A stretch of DNA of 64,000 nucleotides from Prevotellaceae bacterium UBA4372 (GCA_002391275.1 DGSC01000042.1:1-64000); one strand, 5' to 3'; numbered from the stretch's first letter, positions 34,801 through 42,815 are shown. Program-made: numbers and translations. Notes: a model not told the origin generated them from the letters alone.

Positions 34801-35807
34801 CGATCGATTACGGCTCGGGCCGAGAATTGATAACTCTCGGGCTGTTCGCCATTGAGCGATTCGCGGATACCATCCTCTACAGGTTGCTGAGATTCTTTAT
34901 AGAAGTGTCCGTCTTCGAAGAGTATACCGCCTTTGCCATCATGCATGGCGTTTGCCTTCCTGTTTTCCGATTTTGAGTTCTCGATCTCCTTCCAATAATC
35001 GCGATTATAGGCATTCAAGTGGCCTTCGTAGAAACCAAACTTTGGCAAGAGTACGGGATTTCCGGTCAGTTGATAGAAGTCGTTGAGCAGAGCAACAGGC
35101 CCTTGGTCTATCATCATGAAGATGTCGAAATAAGGCTCCTCGTGCGTGAGACGGACAACGTTCGGCTCGGAGAAACCAAAATCATATTTGCCTGGGCGAA
35201 ATGTGTGCCAAAGGATGCCGTAACCTGCTGTGCTCCAATAGAAAGGTGTGGGCGAGGAAACGCCGCCATCCACCCAGTTGTTTGTGTTTTCTATGGCTAT
35301 CACAGAGCCTCTGTGCGAGAAACGCCCGTTCTGCACACCGCCTCCATAGAAATATTCGTCCGGCTGCATCGACAGCTGAAGCGTAGTGGATTTAGAGGTG
35401 AATGCAAGGTTCTCGTTGACTTGAGTAACCACTGTTTTCCCTGTCCGACGGTCGATGAAACTCATCATGCCTGTTGTTTTGTCCGCAGTGATAAGCATCT
35501 GTGAGGTCTGAATAAAATAGTGAGCCTCGTCTTCCCTCACTGACAGTTCGCCTAAGGCTTGCCGCGGCTGGGAAACCAGGATTGTTGCCGGGGGCGTAGC
35601 TTCGGGGGGGCGCATTTTGCCGCCATTGGGATCCATGAACAAACGTACGATGTTGGGGCCATAGAAGTCCATTGTGAGCGTGCGGCCGTCGTCGTGGCGA
35701 AGCTCAACCGTCGTGGCATTAAGTCGAAAAACGCTGTTGCCTGCCATAGCCGGAAACAGCGAGCAGGTGAGCCACAGAAGGACAGAAAGAAAAGTATGTT
35801 TGGTCAT
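31881..35807 (-). CDS. Secreted GH31 glycoside hydrolase with FN3, F5/8C, dockerin-like and cohesin-like modules
   Basis: This is a 1308-residue exported alpha-glycosidase-like enzyme. The signal peptide ends after PAMA (about residue 22). A GH31 beta-sandwich is followed by the catalytic barrel, with nucleophile D421 in VLKTDVAW and acid/base D473 in GIWTGDQAGGDW. After the barrel and its C-terminal sheets come an FN3 domain (about 890-985), an F5/8C (discoidin-like) domain (about 985-1100) and a dockerin-like stretch with EF-hand loops (GDINHDGHIDENDL, DSDFDGYISRAD, DINQNGLIDAYD). The protein ends in a cohesin-like beta domain (about 1180-1308). Substrate could be an alpha-glucan, alpha-xyloside or alpha-galactoside. 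It stands alone, with no SusC/SusD pair nearby. Confidence 0.87.
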   Translation of the reverse strand: MTKHTFLSVLLWLTCSLFPAMAGNSVFRLNATTVELRHDDGRTLTMDFYGPNIVRLFMDPNGGKMRPPEATPPATILVSQPRQALGELSVREDEAHYFIQTSQMLITADKTTGMMSFIDRRTGKTVVTQVNENLAFTSKSTTLQLSMQPDEYFYGGGVQNGRFSHRGSVIAIENTNNWVDGGVSSPTPFYWSTAGYGILWHTFRPGKYDFGFSEPNVVRLTHEEPYFDIFMMIDQGPVALLNDFYQLTGNPVLLPKFGFYEGHLNAYNRDYWKEIENSKSENRKANAMHDGKGGILFEDGHFYKESQQPVEDGIRESLNGEQPESYQFSARAVIDRYEQANMPLGWVLPNDGYGAGYGQTGSIEGNIENLKQFGDYAHSKGVEIGLWTQSDLHPKEGVEPLLQRDIVREVRDAGVRVLKTDVAWVGAGYSFGLNGVADVGEIMPYYGNDARPFIISLDGWAGTQRYAGIWTGDQAGGDWEYIRYHLPTYIGSELSGQPNICSDMDGIFGGKNIPVNVREFQWKTFTSMQLNMDGWGSNPKYPQALGEPATSINRWYLKLKSMLMPYTYTIAHEATNGMPMIRPVWMDAASKAEVSPTSTSDAQKPTAVNYGLSDMNCGKYEFLYGPNILVAPIYQNTSADEAGNDIRDNIYLPCGQWIDFFTGKCYEGNRIINGFKTPLWKLPVFVRRGAILPAIHAHNNPNQIDLHTRGYIIYPYGHSEFTSYDDDGRSTAYLRGESTQTHITSDLDDSGRLVIDVEPTKGSYAGFVPVKTTEFIINLQERPKKVALKINGKKVRMDEAQTLQDFMENTNVFYYDAEPQLNLWSTPNTEMSSLKVVHTPRLYVCAADVDVTTTSLQVQIDGYTFDSSNTQLTHTGTLNQPTLLTDSYEDGAISPSAYTLPLKWTAVDNADYYEIEHLGQVFSTISGTEFTLENLQPDTNYEVRVRAINKDGASEWTREKLRTSPDPLRYAIHGLTAECSIPAQPGQELKHLFDFDSGTTWHTAWDKPNATPFDLTIDLHVITDIDLVQYVPRPDNGNGLFITTTISFSMDKQKWTEPVQIFDAPRGVKARYVRLHVAKSKGGFGSGNQIYIFRMPEAEMMLPGDINHDGHIDENDLTSYMNYTGLRRGDSDFDGYISRADINQNGLIDAYDISTAGIELEGGVGTTAIESVAGSLCVTADKKQVNAGDIVTLSIEGKGLRSVNAFSLALPYDATQWEYVGLQPSGTKEMRNLTNDRLHTNAVNIGSTDGASGHKVLYPTFVNCGEHPYLEGDAQVLTIQFKAKKKGRVDFKPQDGILVDKNLNYISL

Positions 35808-35838
35808 AAGAATGATGTTTTTTTAGTTAATCTGAGAG

Positions 35839-35846
35839 CAAAGGTA
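35839..35846 (-). promoter_or_regulatory. Bacteroidetes -7 promoter element for the GH31 gene
   Basis: On the minus strand this is TACCTTTG, a match to TAnnTTTG, 31 bases before the GH31 ATG. There is no clear -33 TTTG. It is divergent from the next promoter. Confidence 0.55.
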
Positions 35847-35868
35847 ATAAAAACTTTATTTTAGAGCG

Positions 35869-35897
35869 TTTGAACTATAAACTTTTTACTATCTTTG
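35869..35897 (+). promoter_or_regulatory. Bacteroidetes promoter for the coiled-coil membrane protein
   Basis: TTTG (35869-35872) and TATCTTTG (35890-35897) are spaced by 17 bases, a little short of the usual 19-21. The -7 box ends 18 bases before the ATG at 35916. Confidence 0.6.
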
Positions 35898-35915
35898 CCG
35901 AAAAATTTTGTGCAA

Positions 35916-36794
35916 ATGAAGAAAAATACAATCTACACTTTGGTAGGATTAGTCGTTGTGGCTGTGCTGGCGGCTATGGCCTATCTGATTTATTCGCTCA
36001 ACAAGAGTAATGAAGAGAACCGGCAAATGCTCGAATTGGCCGAGATGGACAAGCGCGAGATGGAGAATGAGTATGAGAATTTTGCACGCCAATATAGCGA
36101 GATGAAGACGCAGATCAACAACGATTCGCTGATGGCTCAGCTCGAGAAGGAGCAGCAACGGACACAGGAATTGCTGGAAGAATTACGCCGTACGAAGAAT
36201 AATGATGCTGCTGAGATTGCACGTCTGAAACGCGAGTTGGCTACGATGAGGCAGGTGTTGAAAAGCTTCGTTGCAGAAATAGACTCGCTCAATCGTCTCA
36301 ACACCCGTCTTCAGGGTGAGAACGAAGACTTGCGCCAGCAGCAGGCAGAGCAGCAACAGCAAATCACGGACCTCTCTTCGGAGAAGGCTTCGCTCTCTGA
36401 CAAGGTGGCGATAGCCAGCCAGTTGGATGCTACAGCCATAAGCATTCGGGCTTTGAACAAGCGTGAGAAGACGGCCAAGAAAATAGCCGATGTGAAAACT
36501 TTCCAAGTCTCGTTCAACATCGCACGCAACGTAACGGCGGCCGCGGGCAACCGGACTGTTTATGTTCGCATCGTCAAACCAACAGGCGAAGCCTTGAATG
36601 GCGGTGGCACCTTTGCTTACGAAAACCGCAATCTCGAGTACTCGATGCGCAAGGATGTCGAGTACAATGGAGAGGAAACGCCGGTGACGCTGTATTGGAA
36701 TGTCAACGAAATGCTGGTGGCAGGCCAATATCGAGTGCAGATTTTTGCTGACGGCAAGAATATCGGAGGGGGCAGCATTAACTTTGAGAAGTAG
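35916..36794 (+). CDS. Membrane-anchored coiled-coil protein of unknown function
   Basis: I do not recognise a characterised family. The 292-residue protein has one N-terminal membrane helix (about 6-25), then a long Glu/Gln/Lys/Leu-rich coiled coil (about 30-165). A C-terminal beta-rich domain follows (about 190-290), with sequences such as TFQVSFNIARNVTAAAGNRT and ILVAGQYRVQIF-like strands. This arrangement suggests an envelope scaffold protein. The ATG at 35916 is preferred, because a TTG start further upstream overlaps the promoter box. Confidence 0.72.
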   Translation: MKKNTIYTLVGLVVVAVLAAMAYLIYSLNKSNEENRQMLELAEMDKREMENEYENFARQYSEMKTQINNDSLMAQLEKEQQRTQELLEELRRTKNNDAAEIARLKRELATMRQVLKSFVAEIDSLNRLNTRLQGENEDLRQQQAEQQQQITDLSSEKASLSDKVAIASQLDATAISIRALNKREKTAKKIADVKTFQVSFNIARNVTAAAGNRTVYVRIVKPTGEALNGGGTFAYENRNLEYSMRKDVEYNGEETPVTLYWNVNEMLVAGQYRVQIFADGKNIGGGSINFEK

Positions 36795-36922
36795 CAGACC
36801 CGCCCTCACCCTCATTTGAGAGAGTATGTCGTAACCTTTTGCAACAGGCGCTCATATATATAAAAATGAAATAATAAACATTGTCAAACCAATAATCCTT
36901 CACCCACCAAGGTAACTATTCC

Positions 36923-36937
36923 CTCCCTCGCAGGGAG
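36923..36937 (+). promoter_or_regulatory. Small hairpin next to the PTS IIC ribosome-binding region
   Basis: CTCCCT-CGC-AGGGAG is a perfect 6-bp stem-loop 20 bases before the ATG at 36958. Its right arm contains the purine-rich AGGGAG, which could otherwise act as a ribosome-binding site. Occlusion is an inference. Confidence 0.35.
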
Positions 36938-36957
36938 AGCGTGGGGTGGGCCTTCTT

Positions 36958-38343
36958 ATGGAAGCTGTATTCTCTTACATCATCAATCTCGGCGCATCGG
37001 TCATGATGCCCATTCTGTTCACCATCATTGGTCTGTGTATCGGCCTCAAATTCGGCAAGTCGCTACTCAGCGGTTTGTATGTTGGCGTCGGTTTCGTGGG
37101 CTTGGGTATTGTCACGGCTCTGCTGACCAACAATTTCAAAGACCCATTGACCAACATCTCGGACATCTATCATCTGCAGCTGAACATCTTCGATATGGGC
37201 TGGCCTGCCGCTGCTGCCGTGGCCTACAACACGGCCGTGGGTGCGCTCATCATCCCCATCTGCTTAGGTGTTAACTTCCTGATGGTGCTGACGAAGACGA
37301 CACGAACGGTCAACATCGACCTGTGGAACTATTGGCATTTCGCTTTTATCGGTGCCGTGGTCTACTTCGTGCAAGGTGAGAGCCTGGCCTGGGGTTACTT
37401 CGCCGCCATTGTGTGCTATATGTTCACGCTGGTGATGGCCGACCTGACAGCCGAGAAGTTCCAGAAGCATTATGACTTGGAGGGCATCTCCATTCCTCAG
37501 CCGTTCTGCCAGAGTTTCGTACCCTTTGCCATGGGCATCAACTGGCTGTTGGACAAGATTCCCGGTTTCTCGAAACTCGACATCGATGCCGAAGGGCTGA
37601 AGAAGAAGTTCGGTGTGCTGGGAGAACCGCTCATCCTTGGAGTCATCGTGGGAGCCCTCATCGGAGCTCTCAGCGTGAAGGAATGGAACAGCGATGCTGC
37701 CAAGACCATTCTCTCGCTGGGCGTCATCATGGGTGCCGTCATGGAACTGATTCCCCGCGTCACGAAATTGTTCATCGACGGACTGATGCCTATCAGCCAG
37801 AAGACTAAGGAAGTCGTGGAAACAAAATTCAATGGCAAGAAGGTGCACATTGGCATGTCGCCTGCCTTGGTCATCGGTCATCCCACGACGCTCGTCGTCT
37901 CTCTGCTGCTTATCCCTACGGTGCTCTTCCTGGCCGTCGTGCTGCCGGGCAACCAGTTCCTGCCGCTGGCGTCGCTGGCTGGTATGTTCTATCTCTTCCC
38001 CATGGTATTGCCCATCACGAAGAACAACGTTGTAAAGACCTTCATCATCGGTCTCGTGGCACTCGTCTTCGGCCTGTATTTCGTTACAGATATGAGCGCC
38101 GACTTCACAGCTGCCGCAAACTCGGTCTATGCTTCCACGCAGGATGCTGCCGCTAAAGTGCCCGAAGGTTTCCTTGCCGGAGCCCTCGACTTCTGCTCAT
38201 CGCTCATCGGCTGGGTCATCTTCCGTGCCTGCAAGAGCCTCGACTATGTCGGCATGGGCCTGCTTGCCGGCTTTACGGTGGTTATGATGTTTATCAACCG
38301 TAAGCGTATCATCGCAGACGAGCGTGCTGCTGAAGCCAAGTAA
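36958..38343 (+). CDS. PTS galactitol-type transporter subunit IIC (GatC-like), isolated
   Basis: The 461-residue protein has about ten to twelve hydrophobic segments and clear GatC-type sequence. Examples are GVGFVGLGIV near 40-49, the family phrase TRTVNIDLWNYWHFAF, a central motif KKFGVLGEPLILGVIVGAL, and the motif MPISQKTKE in the cytoplasmic part. In other phyla GatC transports galactitol or pentitols and hands it to EIIB/EIIA for phosphorylation. No EIIA, EIIB, HPr or EI gene is in the window, and Bacteroidales usually lack a complete PTS, so it may act as a non-phosphorylating transporter. A GTG at 36946 is an alternative start. Confidence 0.82.
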   Translation: MEAVFSYIINLGASVMMPILFTIIGLCIGLKFGKSLLSGLYVGVGFVGLGIVTALLTNNFKDPLTNISDIYHLQLNIFDMGWPAAAAVAYNTAVGALIIPICLGVNFLMVLTKTTRTVNIDLWNYWHFAFIGAVVYFVQGESLAWGYFAAIVCYMFTLVMADLTAEKFQKHYDLEGISIPQPFCQSFVPFAMGINWLLDKIPGFSKLDIDAEGLKKKFGVLGEPLILGVIVGALIGALSVKEWNSDAAKTILSLGVIMGAVMELIPRVTKLFIDGLMPISQKTKEVVETKFNGKKVHIGMSPALVIGHPTTLVVSLLLIPTVLFLAVVLPGNQFLPLASLAGMFYLFPMVLPITKNNVVKTFIIGLVALVFGLYFVTDMSADFTAAANSVYASTQDAAAKVPEGFLAGALDFCSSLIGWVIFRACKSLDYVGMGLLAGFTVVMMFINRKRIIADERAAEAK

Positions 38344-38378
38344 ACACGAATGTTCAATCGTTTCTAACCTTAATTCTT

Positions 38379-39302
38379 ATGTCACATCTCGTCAATGGCT
38401 CGATGTCGCATTCAATGTCACTGAATGTGTGTCATCTGATTGGTCGGTTGGTGCTTCTGGCTTTAGTGCCTTTCATGGCCTTGTCGTGCGATGCTCCCTA
38501 CGTAGGCCCGGCGCCCGAAGACGAACAGACAGCGAATGTCGTCTTCCGCATCGCATCGTTTGAGCAGACAGACTTTGATAGTCCTTCAACTAAGGCTCTC
38601 GTAGATGTCAGTCAATTATGCTCGCGCATCAACCTTGTTGTCTATAGCGGTAGTACAAAGGTAAAGTCAATAGCGCAAAAGTCCAGCGACGATGGCTTCG
38701 GAACGATAGGCCTGAGCCTTGCTCAAGGTCATTACAAAGTGGCCATTATCGCCCATTCCACCGAGGGCTCGGCTACCGTAACAGAGCTCGACAAGATTAG
38801 TTTCAAGAGTAATGTCATCTCAGATACTTTCCTCTATGCAGATGAGATTACCATAAGCGACGAAGCACAGACAATCGACGTTCAGCTGCGTCGTGTCGTG
38901 GCTATGTTTCGTTTGAAACTGACCCAGGCTCTGCCCGAGAATATCAAACAGCTTAAATTCTACTATACGGGTGGCAGTAGCACGTTAAGCGCTAACACTG
39001 GTTACGGCAGCGTGAACAGCAAACAGACGGTAGTGCTCAACGTGGCCAACGGACAAACAGTGTTTGAAGTCTACACCTTCCCGCATGCAGAGACCGGTAA
39101 GCTGAAGATGACTATCACAGCTCTTGATGCTACGCAGTCGGCATTGCACGAACGAGTGTTTGAGGAAGTGCCTGTAACGCGTAATAAAGTGACGCAATAC
39201 ACTGGCGATCTCTTTGAAGGCAACACGACTGAAACAGGCGAAACCCGTATTACGATGAAAGCGGAAACTGAATGGGTGGGGCAGGACGAATACTCGTTCT
39301 GA
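38379..39302 (+). CDS. FimB/Mfa2-like fimbrial lipoprotein
   Basis: The 307-residue lipoprotein has a lipobox MALSC at about residues 33-37. Its sequence resembles the FimB/Mfa2 family that anchors or caps Bacteroidales fimbriae: DVSQLCSRINLVVYSG, AQGHYKVAIIAHSTEG, VVAMFRLKL, YYTGGSSTLSANTGYGSVNS and VPVTRNKVTQYTG. Such proteins form two beta-sandwich domains and are attached to the outer membrane. No major fimbrillin gene is adjacent, so it may be an orphan accessory protein. ATGs at 38403 or 38415 are alternative starts. A terminator lies about 80 bases downstream. Confidence 0.75.
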   Translation: MSHLVNGSMSHSMSLNVCHLIGRLVLLALVPFMALSCDAPYVGPAPEDEQTANVVFRIASFEQTDFDSPSTKALVDVSQLCSRINLVVYSGSTKVKSIAQKSSDDGFGTIGLSLAQGHYKVAIIAHSTEGSATVTELDKISFKSNVISDTFLYADEITISDEAQTIDVQLRRVVAMFRLKLTQALPENIKQLKFYYTGGSSTLSANTGYGSVNSKQTVVLNVANGQTVFEVYTFPHAETGKLKMTITALDATQSALHERVFEEVPVTRNKVTQYTGDLFEGNTTETGETRITMKAETEWVGQDEYSF

Positions 39303-39381
39303 GCTTTTGCACATAAGAAAACATGGCGATAGCTTAATGGATAAGACCAAATAATTTAAGAATCACTTCCCGTAGAAACGA

Positions 39382-39423
39382 AGAAGGGGAATGTGCTGAT
39401 TTGTTCTGGCACATTCCCCTTCT
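39382..39423 (+). terminator. Hairpin terminator after the fimbrial lipoprotein gene
   Basis: A perfect 15-bp stem (AGAAGGGGAATGTGC with its complement, 39382-39396 and 39409-39423) closes a 12-base loop. A short T-containing tail follows. Confidence 0.7.
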
Positions 39424-39585
39424 CTTGTTTCGTGGCAGTTCGCGGACAATACAAATAGTGCATTCATACAGGTTGTCATGAGCGTGGCGTCCCAATGAAA
39501 AGGAACTGCTGTGAAGCATTTTGAGGTGAATCGCGCAGACGAATAGTAGAAGTAATGTATACATGTTCAAATAATTTGTCGTTTT

Positions 39586-39618
39586 TTTGCGATTATCCAA
39601 TGAAGTTTAGTATCTTTG
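39586..39618 (+). promoter_or_regulatory. Bacteroidetes promoter for holB
   Basis: TTTG (39586-39589) and TATCTTTG (39611-39618) are separated by 21 bases, a good match to the -33/-7 consensus. The transcript should start near 39625, well upstream of the ATG at 39743. Confidence 0.75.
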
Positions 39619-39742
39619 CAGGCGCAAGACATGGCTACAAACGCTGATGACTGTGGTTGCCTGTAGGTGGCAGAGCCTACTGGGTAGAATGTGCAGTGCG
39701 CAGGTGTTGTGGCCTGAAATAGCTGAATGTTCAATTGGGATT

Positions 39743-40783
39743 ATGAATGGTTTTGTAGGACAGCAAGCCGTGTGGCAGCGACTAATAAGTGATCTCCGCG
39801 ATAATCGTGTGCCTCATGCTTTAATGCTTTCCGGACCAGAAGGCTCGGGTAAGCTTGCCTTGGCTGTGGCTTTTGCCAAGGCCCTGCTATGTCAGCATCC
39901 AACATCTGATGGCGAACCGTGCGGCGAATGCATCTCATGCAAGATGGCGGCCAAATTGGAACATCCTGATCTCCATTTCACTTATCCCATTGTGAAGGGA
40001 ACACGCATCAAGAATTCAGAGGATGCCATCGCAGACCATTATATTAAAGAGTGGCGCCAACGATTGCTGGAAAGCCCTTATTTCGATCTCAACGACTGGC
40101 TTGAATGTATTGATGCTGGCAATCAGCAGGCAACTTATTATGTGGCTGAGGCTGATAATATTCAGCGTAAGCTGGCCCTCAAAAGTAATCAGGGAGGGCG
40201 CAAGGTGATGATTGTGTGGCTGCCCGAAAAAATGAATCAGGAGACAGCAAACAAACTGCTGAAGCTGTTTGAGGAACCCCCGGCTGAAACCCACTTCATC
40301 ATGGTGTCTGAAGAACCCGACTTGGTGCTTGGAACCATCCTTAGCCGAACACAGCGCATGTTGGTGCCTCCGCTCTCAAGAGAGGAATTTGTCCAGGCTC
40401 ATCCTCCTAAGGACGAACGCCTGTTTCTTGATTTGTTCGTGCGGCTGATGCGGCTCTCATATCAGCGCAAGGTACGCGACCTTCGTGAGTGGGCTGACCA
40501 AGTGGCGGCAATGGGACGTGAGGCCCAAAAGCATTTTCTGGGCTTCTGTCAGCGTCAGATAAGGGAAAACTTTGTGTACAATTTCCATCTGTCCGAACTC
40601 AACGGACAGGATGAGGCTGAAGCGGCCTTCAGCAAGAACTTCGCTCGATTCGTGAATGAACGCAACGTTATACCTATAACCGAAGAGTTGGCTCAGGCCG
40701 AAACAGATATCGCCCAAAATGTAAACGCACGCATGGTATTCTTTGATCTGGCTCTGAAAATGATTGTACTGCTCATCCAATAG
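39743..40783 (+). CDS. holB: DNA polymerase III subunit delta prime (HolB)
   Basis: This is the clamp-loader subunit of DNA polymerase III. In 346 residues, the AAA+ core has the P-loop-like GPEGSGK (31-37) and a zinc-binding cluster (C50, C60, C63, C66). The conserved sequences KMNQETANKLLKLFEEPP and ILSRTQR are also present. The predicted start MNGFVGQQ matches the usual N-terminus. A longer frame beginning at 39647 would translate the 5' leader and has no family similarity there. The kduI-like gene follows 38 bases later on the same strand but is functionally unrelated. Confidence 0.9.
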   Translation: MNGFVGQQAVWQRLISDLRDNRVPHALMLSGPEGSGKLALAVAFAKALLCQHPTSDGEPCGECISCKMAAKLEHPDLHFTYPIVKGTRIKNSEDAIADHYIKEWRQRLLESPYFDLNDWLECIDAGNQQATYYVAEADNIQRKLALKSNQGGRKVMIVWLPEKMNQETANKLLKLFEEPPAETHFIMVSEEPDLVLGTILSRTQRMLVPPLSREEFVQAHPPKDERLFLDLFVRLMRLSYQRKVRDLREWADQVAAMGREAQKHFLGFCQRQIRENFVYNFHLSELNGQDEAEAAFSKNFARFVNERNVIPITEELAQAETDIAQNVNARMVFFDLALKMIVLLIQ

Positions 40784-40821
40784 TAATATGATTTGATACA
40801 CATAACTTATAAGCTAAAACA

Positions 40822-41796
40822 ATGAAAAAGATTCTTTTGTCCTTAGGGCTTGGGCTTGTCGCCCTAACAGCTGGCGCGCAGCAGAAAGTGAGTTTCCAAA
40901 CAGCCTGTCATCCTGCAGATGTGAAGCACTACGACACGCAGACCTTGCGCGATCGCTTCGTTATGGAAAAAGTCATGGTTGCCGATGAAATCAACTTGAC
41001 CTATTCGCACTACGACCGCTTCATCTTTGGTGGCGCTATGCCAGTTACGAAGACCCTGAAATTGGAAAACTTTTTGGAGCTGGGCCTCGACGTAGACCAG
41101 ACTATCAAGGAGAAATATTTCCTCTACAATCGTGAACTCGGAGTCGTCAACTGCGGCGCTGGCGACGGCGTAGTCATCGTTGACGGTAAGGAATATGCTT
41201 TGTCGCCTAAGGAGGCTCTGTATATCGGTCGCGGACACATCGCCAAAGACAAGGATGTGAACAAGGTGGTGGAATTCCGTTCAAAGGATGCGTCGAAGCC
41301 TGCTAAGTTTTACCTTAATAGTGCTACAGCCCACAAACATTATAAGACGCAATGGATCACTCTTGATGGTCGAAAAGGTTCTTTGAAGGCAGCCGTTTGG
41401 GGGCCAGTAGGAACCACAGAAGAGGCAAACAACCGCACTGTGTATAAACTCATCGTGAATGACGTGCTCGAGGAAGGTCCCTGCCAGCTGCAGCTCGGCC
41501 TTACTCAACTGAATCCTGGGGCAGTGTGGAACACCATGCCGCCTCATACCCATGGACGGCGCATAGAAGCTTACTACTATTTTAATCTCCCCGAAGGTCA
41601 GACTATTGCACATGTCATGGGTGAACCCCAAGAGAGCCGTGTCGTATGGCTGCACAACGAGCAAGCCATCATGTCGCCTGAATGGAGTATTCATGCTGCC
41701 GCCGGTACATATTACTACACCTTCATCTGGGGCATGGCAGGCGAGAATCTCTACTACAACGATAAGGACAATATCCCTGTAGACCAACTCAAATGA
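40822..41796 (+). CDS. kduI: 5-keto-4-deoxyuronate isomerase (KduI-like) with a signal peptide
   Basis: KduI interconverts 5-keto-4-deoxyuronate and 2,5-diketo-3-deoxygluconate in pectin or glycosaminoglycan breakdown. The cupin core is well conserved. The zinc ligands map to H242, H244 and E249 in MPPHTHGRRIE, and to H291 in SPEWSIHAAAG. What is unusual is an N-terminal signal peptide (MKKILLSLGLGLVALTAGAQQ-like, about 20 residues), which known KduI enzymes, about 280 residues and cytoplasmic, do not have. The product is therefore probably periplasmic. It overlaps the aldo/keto reductase gene by ATGA. Confidence 0.88.
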   Translation: MKKILLSLGLGLVALTAGAQQKVSFQTACHPADVKHYDTQTLRDRFVMEKVMVADEINLTYSHYDRFIFGGAMPVTKTLKLENFLELGLDVDQTIKEKYFLYNRELGVVNCGAGDGVVIVDGKEYALSPKEALYIGRGHIAKDKDVNKVVEFRSKDASKPAKFYLNSATAHKHYKTQWITLDGRKGSLKAAVWGPVGTTEEANNRTVYKLIVNDVLEEGPCQLQLGLTQLNPGAVWNTMPPHTHGRRIEAYYYFNLPEGQTIAHVMGEPQESRVVWLHNEQAIMSPEWSIHAAAGTYYYTFIWGMAGENLYYNDKDNIPVDQLK

Positions 41797-42797
41797 CAAC
41801 TTACGAAGCAAGACCGACACGCTACTACGACGGTATGCGATACAATCGTTGCGGACGGAGTGGCGTGTTGCTGCCAATACTTAGCTTGGGGCTTTGGCAT
41901 AATTTTGGCGATACCACCCCTTTCGAAGTGTCGCAGTCTATTGCCCGGACAGCCTTTGACAGCGGTATCACACACTTCGACTTGGCCAACAACTATGGTC
42001 CGGCGCCTGGAGCGGCTGAACGTTTCTTTGGAAAGATGATGCGCGACGACTTCAAATGCCATCGCGATGAGCTGTTTGTCTCAACGAAAGCCGCCTATGA
42101 TATGTGGGAAGGTCCCTATGGTTCCTGGGCTTCGCGAAAGCACCTCATGGCCAGCCTAGACCAAAGTCTCGCCCGAATGGGTTTGGAATATGTCGATCTT
42201 TTCTACTGTCATCGTTATGACCCGGTAACGCCGCTCGATGAAACCCTCCAGGCATTGGTGGATATAGTGCGCAACGGAAAAGCTTTGTACATAGGTCTCA
42301 GTCGCTGGCCTGCTGATGCTGCCCGATATGGCTATGCCTATCTCAAGGCACATGATGTGCCCTGCCTGATTTATCAAGGCCGACTGAATCTCTTCGATCA
42401 GGCTCCAGTGGAAGACGGCACGCTTGCAAGTGCTGCTGAAAGCGGCGTCGGCTTTATTGCGTTTTCCCCCTTAGCCCAAGGCTTGCTTACCGACCGCTAT
42501 CTCAACGGTATACCCTCCGATAGCCGTATTGCACGCGACGGACGCTTCCTGCATGCCGACGCCCTTACGGAAGCCCGTATGCGACAAGTGAAAAGGCTAA
42601 ATGAGATTGCGAAAGAGCGCGGTGAGAGCCTCGCTACGATGGCCCTTTCGTGGGTCCTCAACCATGATGGCGTTACGAGCGTCATCGTAGGAGCAAGCTC
42701 GCCTGAACAATTGAAAAAGAACCTCGAAGCGGTGGCTTCTGAACCTTTCACCGAGACTCAGGCGGAGGCTATCGACGATGCTCTTAAGTTGTCCTGA
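41793..42797 (+). CDS. Aldo/keto reductase (YghZ-like)
   Basis: This NADPH-dependent oxidoreductase has 334 residues and the (beta/alpha)8 fold. The catalytic tetrad is visible as D63 and Y68 (FDLANNYG), K99 (STKA) and H140 (FYCHRYDP). The sequence GPAPGAAERFFGKMM and the C-terminal cofactor motif IVGASSPEQLKKNL resemble E. coli YghZ, which reduces methylglyoxal and L-glyceraldehyde 3-phosphate. The 4-base overlap with kduI shows translational coupling, so it may reduce a uronate-derived aldehyde or keto sugar. That substrate is an inference. A strong terminator follows. Confidence 0.85.
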   Translation: MTTYEARPTRYYDGMRYNRCGRSGVLLPILSLGLWHNFGDTTPFEVSQSIARTAFDSGITHFDLANNYGPAPGAAERFFGKMMRDDFKCHRDELFVSTKAAYDMWEGPYGSWASRKHLMASLDQSLARMGLEYVDLFYCHRYDPVTPLDETLQALVDIVRNGKALYIGLSRWPADAARYGYAYLKAHDVPCLIYQGRLNLFDQAPVEDGTLASAAESGVGFIAFSPLAQGLLTDRYLNGIPSDSRIARDGRFLHADALTEARMRQVKRLNEIAKERGESLATMALSWVLNHDGVTSVIVGASSPEQLKKNLEAVASEPFTETQAEAIDDALKLS

Positions 42798-42815
42798 TAA
42801 CACTCTTTTTTGTTG

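Larger units (their letters stand above)
39303..39742. other. Intergenic region before holB
   Basis: This holds the terminator at 39382-39423, then about 160 bases where I see nothing recognisable. The holB promoter (39586-39618) and a roughly 115-base 5' leader follow. The leader contains a mini open frame of 11 codons (39631-39666) that is rich in Cys and Asp. Confidence 0.6.

Noticed and set aside
37264..37881. His/Gln-rich open frame opposite the PTS IIC gene
   Set aside because: It is an antisense shadow of the membrane protein; the composition follows from the opposite codons.
39647..39742. N-terminal extension of HolB
   Set aside because: It translates the 5' leader and has no similarity to HolB.
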